Made by a program: the position numbers and the translations under genes. From the NCBI GenBank assembly GCA_003963305.1, contig RXJR01000009.1, forward strand, positions 124,001 to 188,000: DNA of 64,000 nt. The letters are read 5' to 3'. This document shows, piece by piece, positions 33,264-41,980 of the stretch. Each line of letters opens with the position of its first letter. Positions within the stretch are counted from its first letter, which is position 1. Below the pieces are notes generated by a model. It was not told the origin of the DNA, searched no databases, and saw nothing but the letters and a program-made list of their open reading frames with translations. This DNA comes from Candidatus Melainabacteria bacterium. GTDB taxonomy: Bacteria > Cyanobacteriota > Vampirovibrionia > Obscuribacterales > Obscuribacteraceae.

Positions 33264-34153
33264 TCGTCTGTTGAGTCTGGCTCAGGATTTTTATCAGTCA
33301 ATTCGGACGAGCCTGTGCCATCAAGTTTAGCGTCGAATTTCGCTCTGCTAACCGCAGCACCTTCGGTATTGTTTGAGAGGTCGGGACTGACGCTTACATT
33401 TATCGAAGGGATATCGTCTGCGGTGCCTGTTGCTCCGTCAGCACCAATATCATCCATCATCACTGTGATATCGCCGTCACCGTCAGCGCCTGCCGGTGCG
33501 ATACTGCCGTCAAGCTCTTCCGGGCGAAAAACTAAAGATGCATCCGGACTCGTATCGAAGAGAACTTCGAGCTGTTTAGCCTTACTCGATTCGATCGCCT
33601 CTGGATGAATGTTGGGCGCCACACCACCAGCCTGCTCTTCGTCACCAGACACCGCTTCTTTCGTCAACTCTTTTTCTTCTTTTCGAAGCTGAGTTCGCAA
33701 AGACTTGGCATCGTGCGATAGTCGGAAATATTCCTGGAATTTTTTAGTAGTGCTCAGAGTCGGCGACCGCCCCTCTTCCTTTTTGATAATCAGTTCGCGG
33801 GACATCAGCTCTTTGATGTGATCGTATGCACCGGCGCCTCTGATTTTGATGATTTCGGATTGTGCCACTGGTTGCTTGATGGCAATTGCCGATAACGTGC
33901 GAATCAAGCTGACCGGCATTTCCATCGGCACAAATTCATCGATAATCGATGCATATTCATCTTTTACTTGAATGATATATCCATTGTCATCGGCGATTTC
34001 GAGCCCGCTGGCGCGCTCTTCATAATCGTGGATGAGATCGAGAATCGCCTGGCGAACGACTTGCACGTCTTCGTTGACAATGCGCGCAATAGCCTGCGCT
34101 CTCATTGGCTTATCGGTCAGAAATAATATTGCTTCGATTTTTGACTTAAGCAT
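33260..34153 (-). CDS. scpB: condensin subunit ScpB
   Basis: 297 residues. ScpB dimers clamp ScpA to the SMC head domains in chromosome condensation. Residues 1-165 have the two winged-helix units (LKSKIEAILFLTDKPM, later IKQPVAQSEIIKIRG and IKKEEGRSPTLSTTKKFQEYF). The remaining 130 residues are an unusual acidic, Gly/Asp-rich, disordered extension; the usual length is about 180-200. It starts 10 nt after scpA and overlaps ispD. Confidence 0.92.
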   Translation of the reverse strand: MLKSKIEAILFLTDKPMRAQAIARIVNEDVQVVRQAILDLIHDYEERASGLEIADDNGYIIQVKDEYASIIDEFVPMEMPVSLIRTLSAIAIKQPVAQSEIIKIRGAGAYDHIKELMSRELIIKKEEGRSPTLSTTKKFQEYFRLSHDAKSLRTQLRKEEKELTKEAVSGDEEQAGGVAPNIHPEAIESSKAKQLEVLFDTSPDASLVFRPEELDGSIAPAGADGDGDITVMMDDIGADGATGTADDIPSINVSVSPDLSNNTEGAAVSRAKFDAKLDGTGSSELTDKNPEPDSTDE

Positions 34154-34163
34154 GACTCTGTTC

Positions 34164-35408
34164 TCAACTTACTACGTTCATCGACTCTGCGGCTGTATGC
34201 GGATTGATCGAATTTAGAGGGACTTCTTGATCAATAGGACTTCCGTGTTCTAGAGGACCGTCGCGATCTAGAGGAACTTCGAGGTCTAGAGGGGCTTCGT
34301 GATCAACAGGAACTTCGAGGTCTAGAGGGGCTTCGTGATCAACAGGAACTTCGGGGTCTAGAGGGACCTGGCGATCCACAGGAACTTCGTGCTCCGCCGG
34401 AATTTCGTAGTCCACGGGAGCGTCGCCGCGAACGACATATAAAGGACCATAGAAATCTCTCTGTTCCAGTGTTAGTTTACCGGCATTTGACAGGAAAAGA
34501 ACAGCTAAAAATGCGTCTACCCAATCACCATGTCCACCGAGTAGTTGAATGATGCGCAGGAGTTGCACCAATTCACCCTCACCGATAGCGCTGGTGAGTA
34601 TACTTTCGACGCGACTGATAGTATCTTCGATATCCTCATCGTGAGCCAAATCTAAGAGATCGCCCACATCATTTGCGCTGTGCTGTCCCGCTAGCTCAAT
34701 GCGTTGACGCGGTTCACGAGCTTGTCTGGTCTTCTCGATCTTTTCTGCTTCACGCAGGGCATCGATAAGTTGATCGAGTGTGACCTTACGCTGGCGGTTC
34801 TGTCGGTTGTTGGCTTTGCGCACAAGTGCCCGTTCGAGGTCGAGCAACGTTAACTGGCGCGGTTCAGACTTGCCATCGAACGACAGTGAACCGTCGTCCT
34901 CATCGAAATCTACGAAGTCATCACCGGCATCCACTGCCACTGCCGCTGCCAGCATTGCCTCTGCTTTCATGCGCAGCAAGACACTGGCGTGGAATAAAAT
35001 CTTTCCGCTCTGCCGTAAATTCTCTTTCGGAACGGCAGCAATTGCTTTCAAGAATTTATCGGTAACATCGATAATGTCTATATTTTTTGGATCGATTTCA
35101 CCGGACGATGCCATCTTAATGAGAATTTCAATACCACCTGCCTGGTCGGCATTGGTGGCGGCAAATTTCACTTCAGTTGCAACAACCGGTGCGGCGATTG
35201 TTAGCTCGACTGGCGCTGATTCGATCGCATCCAGCATGGTTGGATCGATGCGAGTGGCATCCGGCTTCCCGCCAAAGCGAGCTGCTTCCTCACTATGCCG
35301 CGCTGCATCACCTTCGAAAAGACCCAACTCATTGTCAATCAAACCGTGACTGACTCGAAATTTCGCAGACTGTTTGCGTGCTTTTGGTTTTTTAGGTTTC
35401 TCGTCCAT
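34164..35408 (-). CDS. scpA: condensin subunit ScpA (kleisin)
   Basis: 414 residues from the ATG at 35408; a GTG two codons earlier, abutting the smc stop, is also possible. The kleisin bridges the SMC heads. The core is recognised by IEILIKMASSGEIDPKNIDI, DKFLKAIA, and LLRMKAEAML in the N-terminal half, and by a winged-helix end (VDAFLAVLFLSNAGKLTLEQ). Extra N-terminal basic residues and about 75 C-terminal residues are non-standard. The tail consists of 12-residue repeats of the type VPVDHEAPLDLE. Confidence 0.9.
   Translation of the reverse strand: MDEKPKKPKARKQSAKFRVSHGLIDNELGLFEGDAARHSEEAARFGGKPDATRIDPTMLDAIESAPVELTIAAPVVATEVKFAATNADQAGGIEILIKMASSGEIDPKNIDIIDVTDKFLKAIAAVPKENLRQSGKILFHASVLLRMKAEAMLAAAVAVDAGDDFVDFDEDDGSLSFDGKSEPRQLTLLDLERALVRKANNRQNRQRKVTLDQLIDALREAEKIEKTRQAREPRQRIELAGQHSANDVGDLLDLAHDEDIEDTISRVESILTSAIGEGELVQLLRIIQLLGGHGDWVDAFLAVLFLSNAGKLTLEQRDFYGPLYVVRGDAPVDYEIPAEHEVPVDRQVPLDPEVPVDHEAPLDLEVPVDHEAPLDLEVPLDRDGPLEHGSPIDQEVPLNSINPHTAAESMNVVS
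34222..34413. repeat. 18/36-bp in-frame tandem repeat in the scpA 3' end
   Basis: Degenerate 18-bp half-units arranged as 36-bp units, for example two near-identical copies around 34291-34360. They encode acidic VPxDxE/APLDLE hexapeptides at the C-terminus of ScpA. Confidence 0.85.
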
Positions 35409-35414
35409 GATCAC

Positions 35415-38400
35415 CTACACGCTAACAGGCTGTGGCTCTGGCTTTTGCTCTTCTTCAGGAATGTGGATTTCGCGGATTCCAACGACTCTGGAGTAGCCGT
35501 CTGCACGCAGTGAGACACCTATGGCGTGATCGGCGTTTTCGATCATCGGACGGCGCAAACTGACAGCTACGAATTGAGCGGTCTTGGACTGGCTCTTCAC
35601 CATGCGCGCCAGGCGCTCGGCGTTTGAACCGTCGAGCATCATATCGACTTCGTCGAAAGCATAGAACGGAGCTGGAGCAAATCTCTGGAAGGCAAACACG
35701 AAGGAGAGCGCGGTCAGTGATTTCTCTCCGCCTGAAAGTGCCTCGATGCGTTGCATCTTCTTGTCTCGTGGTTGAGCGCGTATAACCAGACCGCCCGCAA
35801 ACGGGTCGGCTGGATTTTCCAGCTCCAATTTCCCGTGACCGTGAGAGAGCTCGGCAAAGATATCCTGGAAGTTCTGATTGATCTGGTCGAATGCCACCAT
35901 GAATTCCTGGCGCTTCATTACGTCGTAACCAGAGATGCGTTGTTGAATTTCTTCACTCTCATGGGTGAGAGTGGAGAGCTGTTCGGACATTTCCTTTTGC
36001 CGCTCGTCAGTCTGGTTGTACTCTTCCAGAGCCTTCATGTTGACCGGTTCGAGTGCACGCATACGCTTGTCGAGGCGGTCGGCTTGATGCTTGAGTTGTT
36101 CGACTGTGCCAGCCGATGGCGGCTCGTAATTTGGATTCTCTTCGAGCACCCGTGCGATTTCTGCACGCAATGTTTCCAACTCTTGCTGTAAATCGAAGTG
36201 AGCCATCTTGTGGGCCGTGCGCTGCTCGGCAACGCGCTTGAGCTCCTGGTCTGCCTTCGTTTTTTCGACTTCGGTCGCTGTAACTTGTTCGTGAATTTGT
36301 TCTTTTGTATCGCGAAGGTTTTCCAGCTCGTCTGAAATTTCGCTGACACGCTTTTCCATGTCAGTGATCGATTGCCGCAGGGTGGCAATCGTGCTTTCGT
36401 AAGCAGGCTTCTGCGCCTGGATTTCGTCAATCTCGGCTGAAACTTCAGCCAGTTGTGCAGTCAGTGTTTGATGATTGGCTAATTCCAGATTTTCTTCAGT
36501 TTCGGCTTTGTCAATCAATCTCTGAATGTCTTTGTATTCTTTGTCGACAGTTTCGAGATCTGCGCGCAGCTCTTCCGATTCATGAATCAGCTTCTCAATG
36601 GCTGTTCTGGCGCCCTGATCGCGCACTTCGTTGAGCGCGTCTTCGAGATTGGTGATTTGTTTGACCAGATCCTTCAAGTGGAATTCGATGCTGGCAAGCT
36701 CTTGATCTATTTGATCGATTTCATCGCCACTGGTGCGCAGTTTCGGCTTGACGCTCTCAATCTCTTCATCGAGATCTTTGGCTTCTTTGATTTTCGCTTC
36801 CAATTCAGCCTGCTTCTTACCGAGATCGGCGCGAGCAGCGGTCGATTTGTCGCGCTCTTCATTCAAGCTAGACTGCAATTCTTTCAATGAATCTTGCAGA
36901 TAGCGAATCTGATCGGCAAGATTTTTGCTCGTTTGTTTCAAGACAGACAGGTCCGTCTCGCCCTTCGACGAGAAGTGCAACTTGTTTTTGTTGTCCTGAC
37001 CACCGGACATACTGCCCGATTTGTCGAACAGTTCGCCTTCGAGTGTCACCATGCGAGCCTGGTTGAGCAGACGTCGGGCGTTTTCCATACCATCCATGAC
37101 GATCGTCTGACCGCATGCATATTGGAACGCTTTGGTGAAACGTGGATTGAAATCGATCAGGTTGTATGCGAAGTCAATTACGCCAGGGCGGCTTGGCAGC
37201 AAGCCTGGAGGCTGGGCTGCAATTTTGTTGAGCGGCACGAAAGTGGCGCGACCCGCCTGATTCTTCTTCAGGAACTCGATGCAGCGTTGCGCGATTTCAT
37301 CGTCATCTACAACGACGTGGCTCAATCTTGGACCAATGCAGGTTTCCAGTGCCACTACATATCTGTCGTCTACTTTTCCAAGCTGCCCGATTGTGCCGTG
37401 CACGCCGGACAGTCCGGAATTTGCGATTGCTTCTACTGCCCGTCCATAGCCGCTTTCACCTGCCACTTCTCGTGTGGTCTCGACTTCGATCAGGCGTCGG
37501 TTCATCTGCTCCAGCGCCAGACGTTTCGATTCGATTTCTTCTCTGGTGCCTTCGAGTTCAGCTTCCAGCTGTTGAATTGATCGATCGATTCCAGCTACAA
37601 GCGCTTGCTGATCGACTACGCGGCGCTCATAAGAGGCGATGGCACCTTTGGAGTTTGCGGCTTTGCCTATAGCTTCAGTTGCCGAACTGCGCAGCTTTTC
37701 AAGCTCTTGCTCGATGGCTGTGCGGCGAGTCGAAAGTTCCGTTTTTCTTACTTCCAGCTTATGGCGCTCATCTCTGAGCTGCTGCAAGTCGGTATGAATA
37801 GTCGTGACTTTATCGGATGTTTTGTCTTTTTCCTGACGTAACACCTCGATTTCTGCCATTACGGCACTGAAAGCACCCTGTTTTTCGAGCAAGCCCAGAT
37901 GCACTGTTTGCTGGTCTTGCTTGTGCTGTTTCTTTTGCTTTTCGATATCTGCAAGATGCTTATCGATTGTTTTTATTTGCGATTGAACGCTTTTGAGCAG
38001 CTTGGATTTCTCACCAATGACGCCAGTCAGGTTGGAGAGTTTGTTCTCTTCACGAGTCAGGTCACCTCGGGTGTTCTCCAGTTCCTGACGCAATAGCAGT
38101 TGCTCATTGCCACCTTTCTCGCGAATCTCTTGCTCGATTCGTCCCATCTCTGAACGCATCTGGAAAAGCGCGACTTCAGCTGCTTCCAGCTCTTCCTGCA
38201 ACTTTTCTTCTTTGGCATTCAGTTTTTCAATTTGAGCCAGTTCTTTATTTGTCTTCTCTTCGACTTCCTGAGCCCGAACGAAAACCAGGTCTTTTTCGAC
38301 CGCCTCTTTCTGCGTCTTCAGGTCGAGATACTTGAGGGCTTGATCTCGGTCTGTCTTCAAAACTTCAAGGCGCGTCAGAATTTCGGCAAGGATAATTTTT

Positions 38401-38951
38401 TGATGCTCGATTTTCTCAGCGACTGCCTGCAACTCCGTGCCGGCCTGACCGATCAGTCGATCGAACTCCGCCACGCCGGCCAGTTCGTCGATGATTTTTC
38501 GGCGTTCGGTGGCGCTCATGGTGACGATACCGGTGACGTCACCTTGCATGATTACGTTGAATCCTGTCGGGCTGACGTTATATTTCATCAGCTCTTCATG
38601 TATTTCGGTAAGGGTAGCAGTCTTACCGTTCAACCAATATGTGCTGGTATAGCTGTTCTCTTTAACCTTGATTCTGCGGCTGACTTCGAGGGTTTCATTT
38701 TCGCTATTAAGGAAGCGAACTGTAACGCGCGCTTCGTTCTTGCCGCTCAAATTGTTTAGAAGATCGGGCAGTCTTTCTGCTCGCATGCTCCTCGTCGAGG
38801 ACAAACCGAGGGCAAACAAAAGACTGTCGATGATGTTTGACTTGCCGGACCCGTTCGGACCAGAAATGGTCGTAAAGCCGTCCAGCAGCGGAACTAGAGT
38901 GTGCTTTCCGAATGACTTGAAGTTATCAAGCTCGATTTCTTTTATTCGCAA
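35415..38951 (-). CDS. smc: chromosome segregation ATPase SMC
   Basis: 1178 residues, full length. Walker A GPNGSGKSN (31-39) in the N-terminal head; the hinge lies near 500-640 (SGVHGTIGQLGKVDDRY, then GGQDNKNK); long coiled coils on both sides; C-terminal head with signature LSGGEKSLTALSF and Walker B YAFDEVDMMLD. SMC with ScpA and ScpB, encoded directly after it, forms the condensin that organises chromosomes. The order smc-scpA-scpB-ispD on one strand suggests one transcript starting in the 560-nt gap at 38952-39515. Confidence 0.97.
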   Translation of the reverse strand: MRIKEIELDNFKSFGKHTLVPLLDGFTTISGPNGSGKSNIIDSLLFALGLSSTRSMRAERLPDLLNNLSGKNEARVTVRFLNSENETLEVSRRIKVKENSYTSTYWLNGKTATLTEIHEELMKYNVSPTGFNVIMQGDVTGIVTMSATERRKIIDELAGVAEFDRLIGQAGTELQAVAEKIEHQKIILAEILTRLEVLKTDRDQALKYLDLKTQKEAVEKDLVFVRAQEVEEKTNKELAQIEKLNAKEEKLQEELEAAEVALFQMRSEMGRIEQEIREKGGNEQLLLRQELENTRGDLTREENKLSNLTGVIGEKSKLLKSVQSQIKTIDKHLADIEKQKKQHKQDQQTVHLGLLEKQGAFSAVMAEIEVLRQEKDKTSDKVTTIHTDLQQLRDERHKLEVRKTELSTRRTAIEQELEKLRSSATEAIGKAANSKGAIASYERRVVDQQALVAGIDRSIQQLEAELEGTREEIESKRLALEQMNRRLIEVETTREVAGESGYGRAVEAIANSGLSGVHGTIGQLGKVDDRYVVALETCIGPRLSHVVVDDDEIAQRCIEFLKKNQAGRATFVPLNKIAAQPPGLLPSRPGVIDFAYNLIDFNPRFTKAFQYACGQTIVMDGMENARRLLNQARMVTLEGELFDKSGSMSGGQDNKNKLHFSSKGETDLSVLKQTSKNLADQIRYLQDSLKELQSSLNEERDKSTAARADLGKKQAELEAKIKEAKDLDEEIESVKPKLRTSGDEIDQIDQELASIEFHLKDLVKQITNLEDALNEVRDQGARTAIEKLIHESEELRADLETVDKEYKDIQRLIDKAETEENLELANHQTLTAQLAEVSAEIDEIQAQKPAYESTIATLRQSITDMEKRVSEISDELENLRDTKEQIHEQVTATEVEKTKADQELKRVAEQRTAHKMAHFDLQQELETLRAEIARVLEENPNYEPPSAGTVEQLKHQADRLDKRMRALEPVNMKALEEYNQTDERQKEMSEQLSTLTHESEEIQQRISGYDVMKRQEFMVAFDQINQNFQDIFAELSHGHGKLELENPADPFAGGLVIRAQPRDKKMQRIEALSGGEKSLTALSFVFAFQRFAPAPFYAFDEVDMMLDGSNAERLARMVKSQSKTAQFVAVSLRRPMIENADHAIGVSLRADGYSRVVGIREIHIPEEEQKPEPQPVSV

Positions 38952-39515
38952 CAGGAACTCCCGCTACTGCACTTCCAGCCCGCATTAGACTACACACTAG
39001 ATGTGGTGTCAAGATTTTTTAAGTGCAGGAGAATTTTGGATCGCCCGAACTTCTGAATACACCAGCATTGTAAGCTGTCTGGTGTGCCCTTGTCACCACA
39101 GCCGGTTCTATACCTGAAGGTGGTATCAGAGCTAAAAAGGCATAGTTTTGTCGATCTATCCATACTTGTCGGATATCTTTATGGTGTAAATTCGATCTGG
39201 TATCAAATCTGAAACCGCCCTCGAAGCAGGGAATTACGGACTTTTTATGTGCAGGAAGAACGAATTCGATGATTGTTTTGCCATCTCCGGCTCATAATAA
39301 TTCGCGACCGATGCTCAGTAGATATCGACCGGCTATGCCGAAAAAAATTGGCACCGCAAATACTTGGCATCTAGTTTTCAATTCTATCCAGAAATTGTCT
39401 ATTTATCAGACATTTAAACGGGAAAACGAGGTTTGGTGTTAACTTTTGCCTCGGCGGGAATAAATGATCAGAACTCGTTAGTACATCCCGGCGGGGGATT
39501 AGCTTCATCGCGGAC
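38952..39515. other. divergent intergenic region between smc and the PATAN gene
   Basis: 564 nt that must hold promoters for smc (minus) and the gene at 39516 (plus). No perfect sigma-70 promoter is evident. A motif of the type TTTTTA(A/T)GTGCAGGA recurs at about 39013 and 39244, and GGTATCA(A/G)A at about 39125 and 39200; these could be regulator sites. No coding frame is supported. Confidence 0.45.
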
Positions 39516-41120
39516 ATGTTAAAGAAAACTGGGACGACAAAATCACTCCCCAGGCTGCCCAGCACGCCAGGTTTGGCGGACATTCACGCCTATTTGCAAA
39601 GAGCTCTAGAGCATCGCGGCACGACCATTGAGATCTGCTGGACTCCAATGGACGGGTTGAGTGAATATTCCCTCTCCATCGAGTGCAGTCCGAGGGGCGG
39701 AGACGCTGAATGGCGCATGTATGCAGGCAGTGGTAGCCGCTCTCAGTTGCTCTGGAACTACGTCAGTTGCGATGTCTTGCTGGTCTATAACCTTGTCTGT
39801 TCGTCGTGCGGTGACGGTTTCAACTCTGTAAGCACCCCTGCCGAACCGATTTCTGACACCTGGCGCGAATCCGGCAGCGGTCAAGACACTTATTATCGGT
39901 TGGAAGCTCTCAATGCGCCCAAACAGGAGCCGCTTACTCCAACCCAGGAAAATGCCGCTCTTTTAATGCCGAAGCCCACCAGTGCCCTGACTGGCGACCT
40001 GGCTCATGTGCAGATGCCGACGCTTTTGCAATCTATTCTTATGGCTCAAATGAATGGGCGCCTGAAGATAGTCAGCAACAATCGGGGGGCTGAGGTTTAT
40101 TTCAAAGACGGCATTCCAGTCCATTCATTTACTAACGACACAGTTGGCGAAGAGAGCATCTTCGAGATTTTGACGTGGAAAGAAGGCGATTTTTCTTTTG
40201 AAGCAAAGGTGACAACCGATGCTCGCACGATTCGACAGAATCTCGACAGCCTGCTCCTGCAAGGCATGCAGCTGATCGACAACGCTACTTATTTGCGTAA
40301 CAGCGGGCTGCGACCTGAAACCTTAGTTTCTCGCAAATATCAAAATCTCAGTGAAAAAGAATTCGAATCAATGGTGGCGTCCGGTGCCCCGATTCCAATG
40401 ACTTTTCAAAAGAAATTCTATCGTTCAATCGATGACGGAAAGCCTGTGCAGCATCTGCTGGAGAAGCTGCGCTTGCCGCGCAGTCAGTGGATTCCTCTAA
40501 TGTGCAACATGATGCGTTGCGACCTGATCACGCTCTCGCAGGGAACAGGCGCTGCCAAATCGGTGCGTCCTGCGCTCGAACCTAAGAGCATTGATAAGCG
40601 CGCCATTCAAAACGTGATGATGAGTTTGCGCCGCCCTGAGACGGGGCTTTTCACTTATCCGGCGTTCCTGTATTTCCTTGAGCAAGAATACTTCCGGGGA
40701 TATCGCTCTGCCAGCCCGATTTCGGTGGTTGTTTTTCAGATGAGAATGGCTAGCGGAAACCTGGATCCGGTCAGAGAGCCATTGCCGTTAGCCGCTGTCA
40801 GCGAAGCTGTGCGCCGAATTAGTCGCGTCAAGCGTCACGTCGACATGATGGCTCATTATGAAACATTCGATTATGCCCTGCTCTTGCCGAATACCAAGAC
40901 GAGCGGTGCTGCGGTTTTTGCCAACAGAATCATGAAGACTCTGACTGCCTCTCCACTGCTTCCGGGAATGGACATGGATAAGCTGTCCTTTGCTTTTGGT
41001 ATTGCTTCAATACCCGAGGATTTTCTTGATTTGAGTCTGCTCTTATCGGCAGCTGAAGTGGCTAAAAATGCCGCAATGAACAGCCCTTCGCCTATCGTTC
41101 TTTATAAGGACATCAAATAA
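39516..41120 (+). CDS. PATAN (DUF4388) protein with degenerate GGDEF domain
   Basis: 534 residues. Residues about 165-260 are a DUF4388/PATAN domain (LAHVQMPTLLQSILMAQMNGRLKIV, AEVYFKDGIPVHSF, WKEGDFSFE), a module of cyanobacterial and myxobacterial signalling proteins. Residues about 385-534 follow the fold of a diguanylate cyclase (a RRISRVKRHVDMMAHYETFDYALLLPNT stretch), but the GGDEF motif reads HYETFD, so it should be catalytically dead and may bind a partner or nucleotide. The N-terminal domain (1-130), with CSSCGD, is unrecognised. A response regulator and kinase follow on the same strand. Confidence 0.75.
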   Translation: MLKKTGTTKSLPRLPSTPGLADIHAYLQRALEHRGTTIEICWTPMDGLSEYSLSIECSPRGGDAEWRMYAGSGSRSQLLWNYVSCDVLLVYNLVCSSCGDGFNSVSTPAEPISDTWRESGSGQDTYYRLEALNAPKQEPLTPTQENAALLMPKPTSALTGDLAHVQMPTLLQSILMAQMNGRLKIVSNNRGAEVYFKDGIPVHSFTNDTVGEESIFEILTWKEGDFSFEAKVTTDARTIRQNLDSLLLQGMQLIDNATYLRNSGLRPETLVSRKYQNLSEKEFESMVASGAPIPMTFQKKFYRSIDDGKPVQHLLEKLRLPRSQWIPLMCNMMRCDLITLSQGTGAAKSVRPALEPKSIDKRAIQNVMMSLRRPETGLFTYPAFLYFLEQEYFRGYRSASPISVVVFQMRMASGNLDPVREPLPLAAVSEAVRRISRVKRHVDMMAHYETFDYALLLPNTKTSGAAVFANRIMKTLTASPLLPGMDMDKLSFAFGIASIPEDFLDLSLLLSAAEVAKNAAMNSPSPIVLYKDIK

Positions 41121-41212
41121 CTGCCGTCATCTGCCCGGTGGCGGCATCGCGTTGCTAGATACGTTATTATGGCAGCGCACGGAATCACAGGATTCTCAAG
41201 CGGACGCAGTTC

Positions 41213-41902
41213 ATGGCAAAGATCCTTGTTATCGAAGACGACCATAGTGTTCGTTTCACAATCACAGATTACCTGACGAGCCTGTCGCACATTGTAGAGG
41301 CTGTTGAATACGGGCAAGAGGGCTTGGACTTGCTGGCCTCGTATCCATATGATCTGATCATCCTTGACCTGACGCTGCCCGACATGGACGGGCGCGACAT
41401 CCTGGCTGAATTTCGGGGCAAGGGTGGTACTACACCTGTTTTGATCCTGAGCGGGCGTCGTTCGGTGGAGGAGAAAGAAGCGGGGCTGGACTCCGGCGCA
41501 GACGATTATCTCGTCAAACCATTTGATATGCGTGAGTTGAATGCGCGTTTAAAAGCGCTGTTGAGGAGACCGGCTGCTCTCATGCAAGAACGGCACAGCG
41601 TCGGTGATTTTGCACTTGACCCCGACAGTTGCGCAATCGTTCGCAAAGGCATTTCCATCAAGCTGCAGCCCAAGGAATTTGCGATGATGGAGTTGTTCAT
41701 GCGTTATCCCGATAAGATTTTCAGTTCGGACGCATTGCTTGATCGGGTCTGGGCATCGGCATCTGAGACATCGCCTGAGACGGTTCGGGTGCATATTACA
41801 AAGCTTAGAAGCAAAGTAGACATAGATGGACGACCATCCATCATCACAACAGTCAAAGGCGTGGGTTACAAGTTGGATTCTGTTGCATGCAAGCTCGACT
41901 GA
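41213..41902 (+). CDS. OmpR/PhoB-type response regulator
   Basis: 229 residues. Receiver domain (1-120) with acidic pocket EDD (8-10), phosphoacceptor D52 in LDLTLPD, and K102 in VKPFD. DNA-binding winged helix at 130-225 (KLQPKEFAMMELFM, SPETVRVHITKLRSKV, KGVGYKL). Followed 79 nt later by a sensor kinase, so the pair is a two-component system. Target genes are not evident; the convergent TadE/TadG-like operon is a neighbour. Confidence 0.93.
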   Translation: MAKILVIEDDHSVRFTITDYLTSLSHIVEAVEYGQEGLDLLASYPYDLIILDLTLPDMDGRDILAEFRGKGGTTPVLILSGRRSVEEKEAGLDSGADDYLVKPFDMRELNARLKALLRRPAALMQERHSVGDFALDPDSCAIVRKGISIKLQPKEFAMMELFMRYPDKIFSSDALLDRVWASASETSPETVRVHITKLRSKVDIDGRPSIITTVKGVGYKLDSVACKLD

Positions 41903-41980
41903 GTTACTCAACGCTGGTGTTAGAGCACGTTGGTCGACTTGTCGGGCAGATCAGCGTCACTGATTGTGAGAGTTTTTGAG

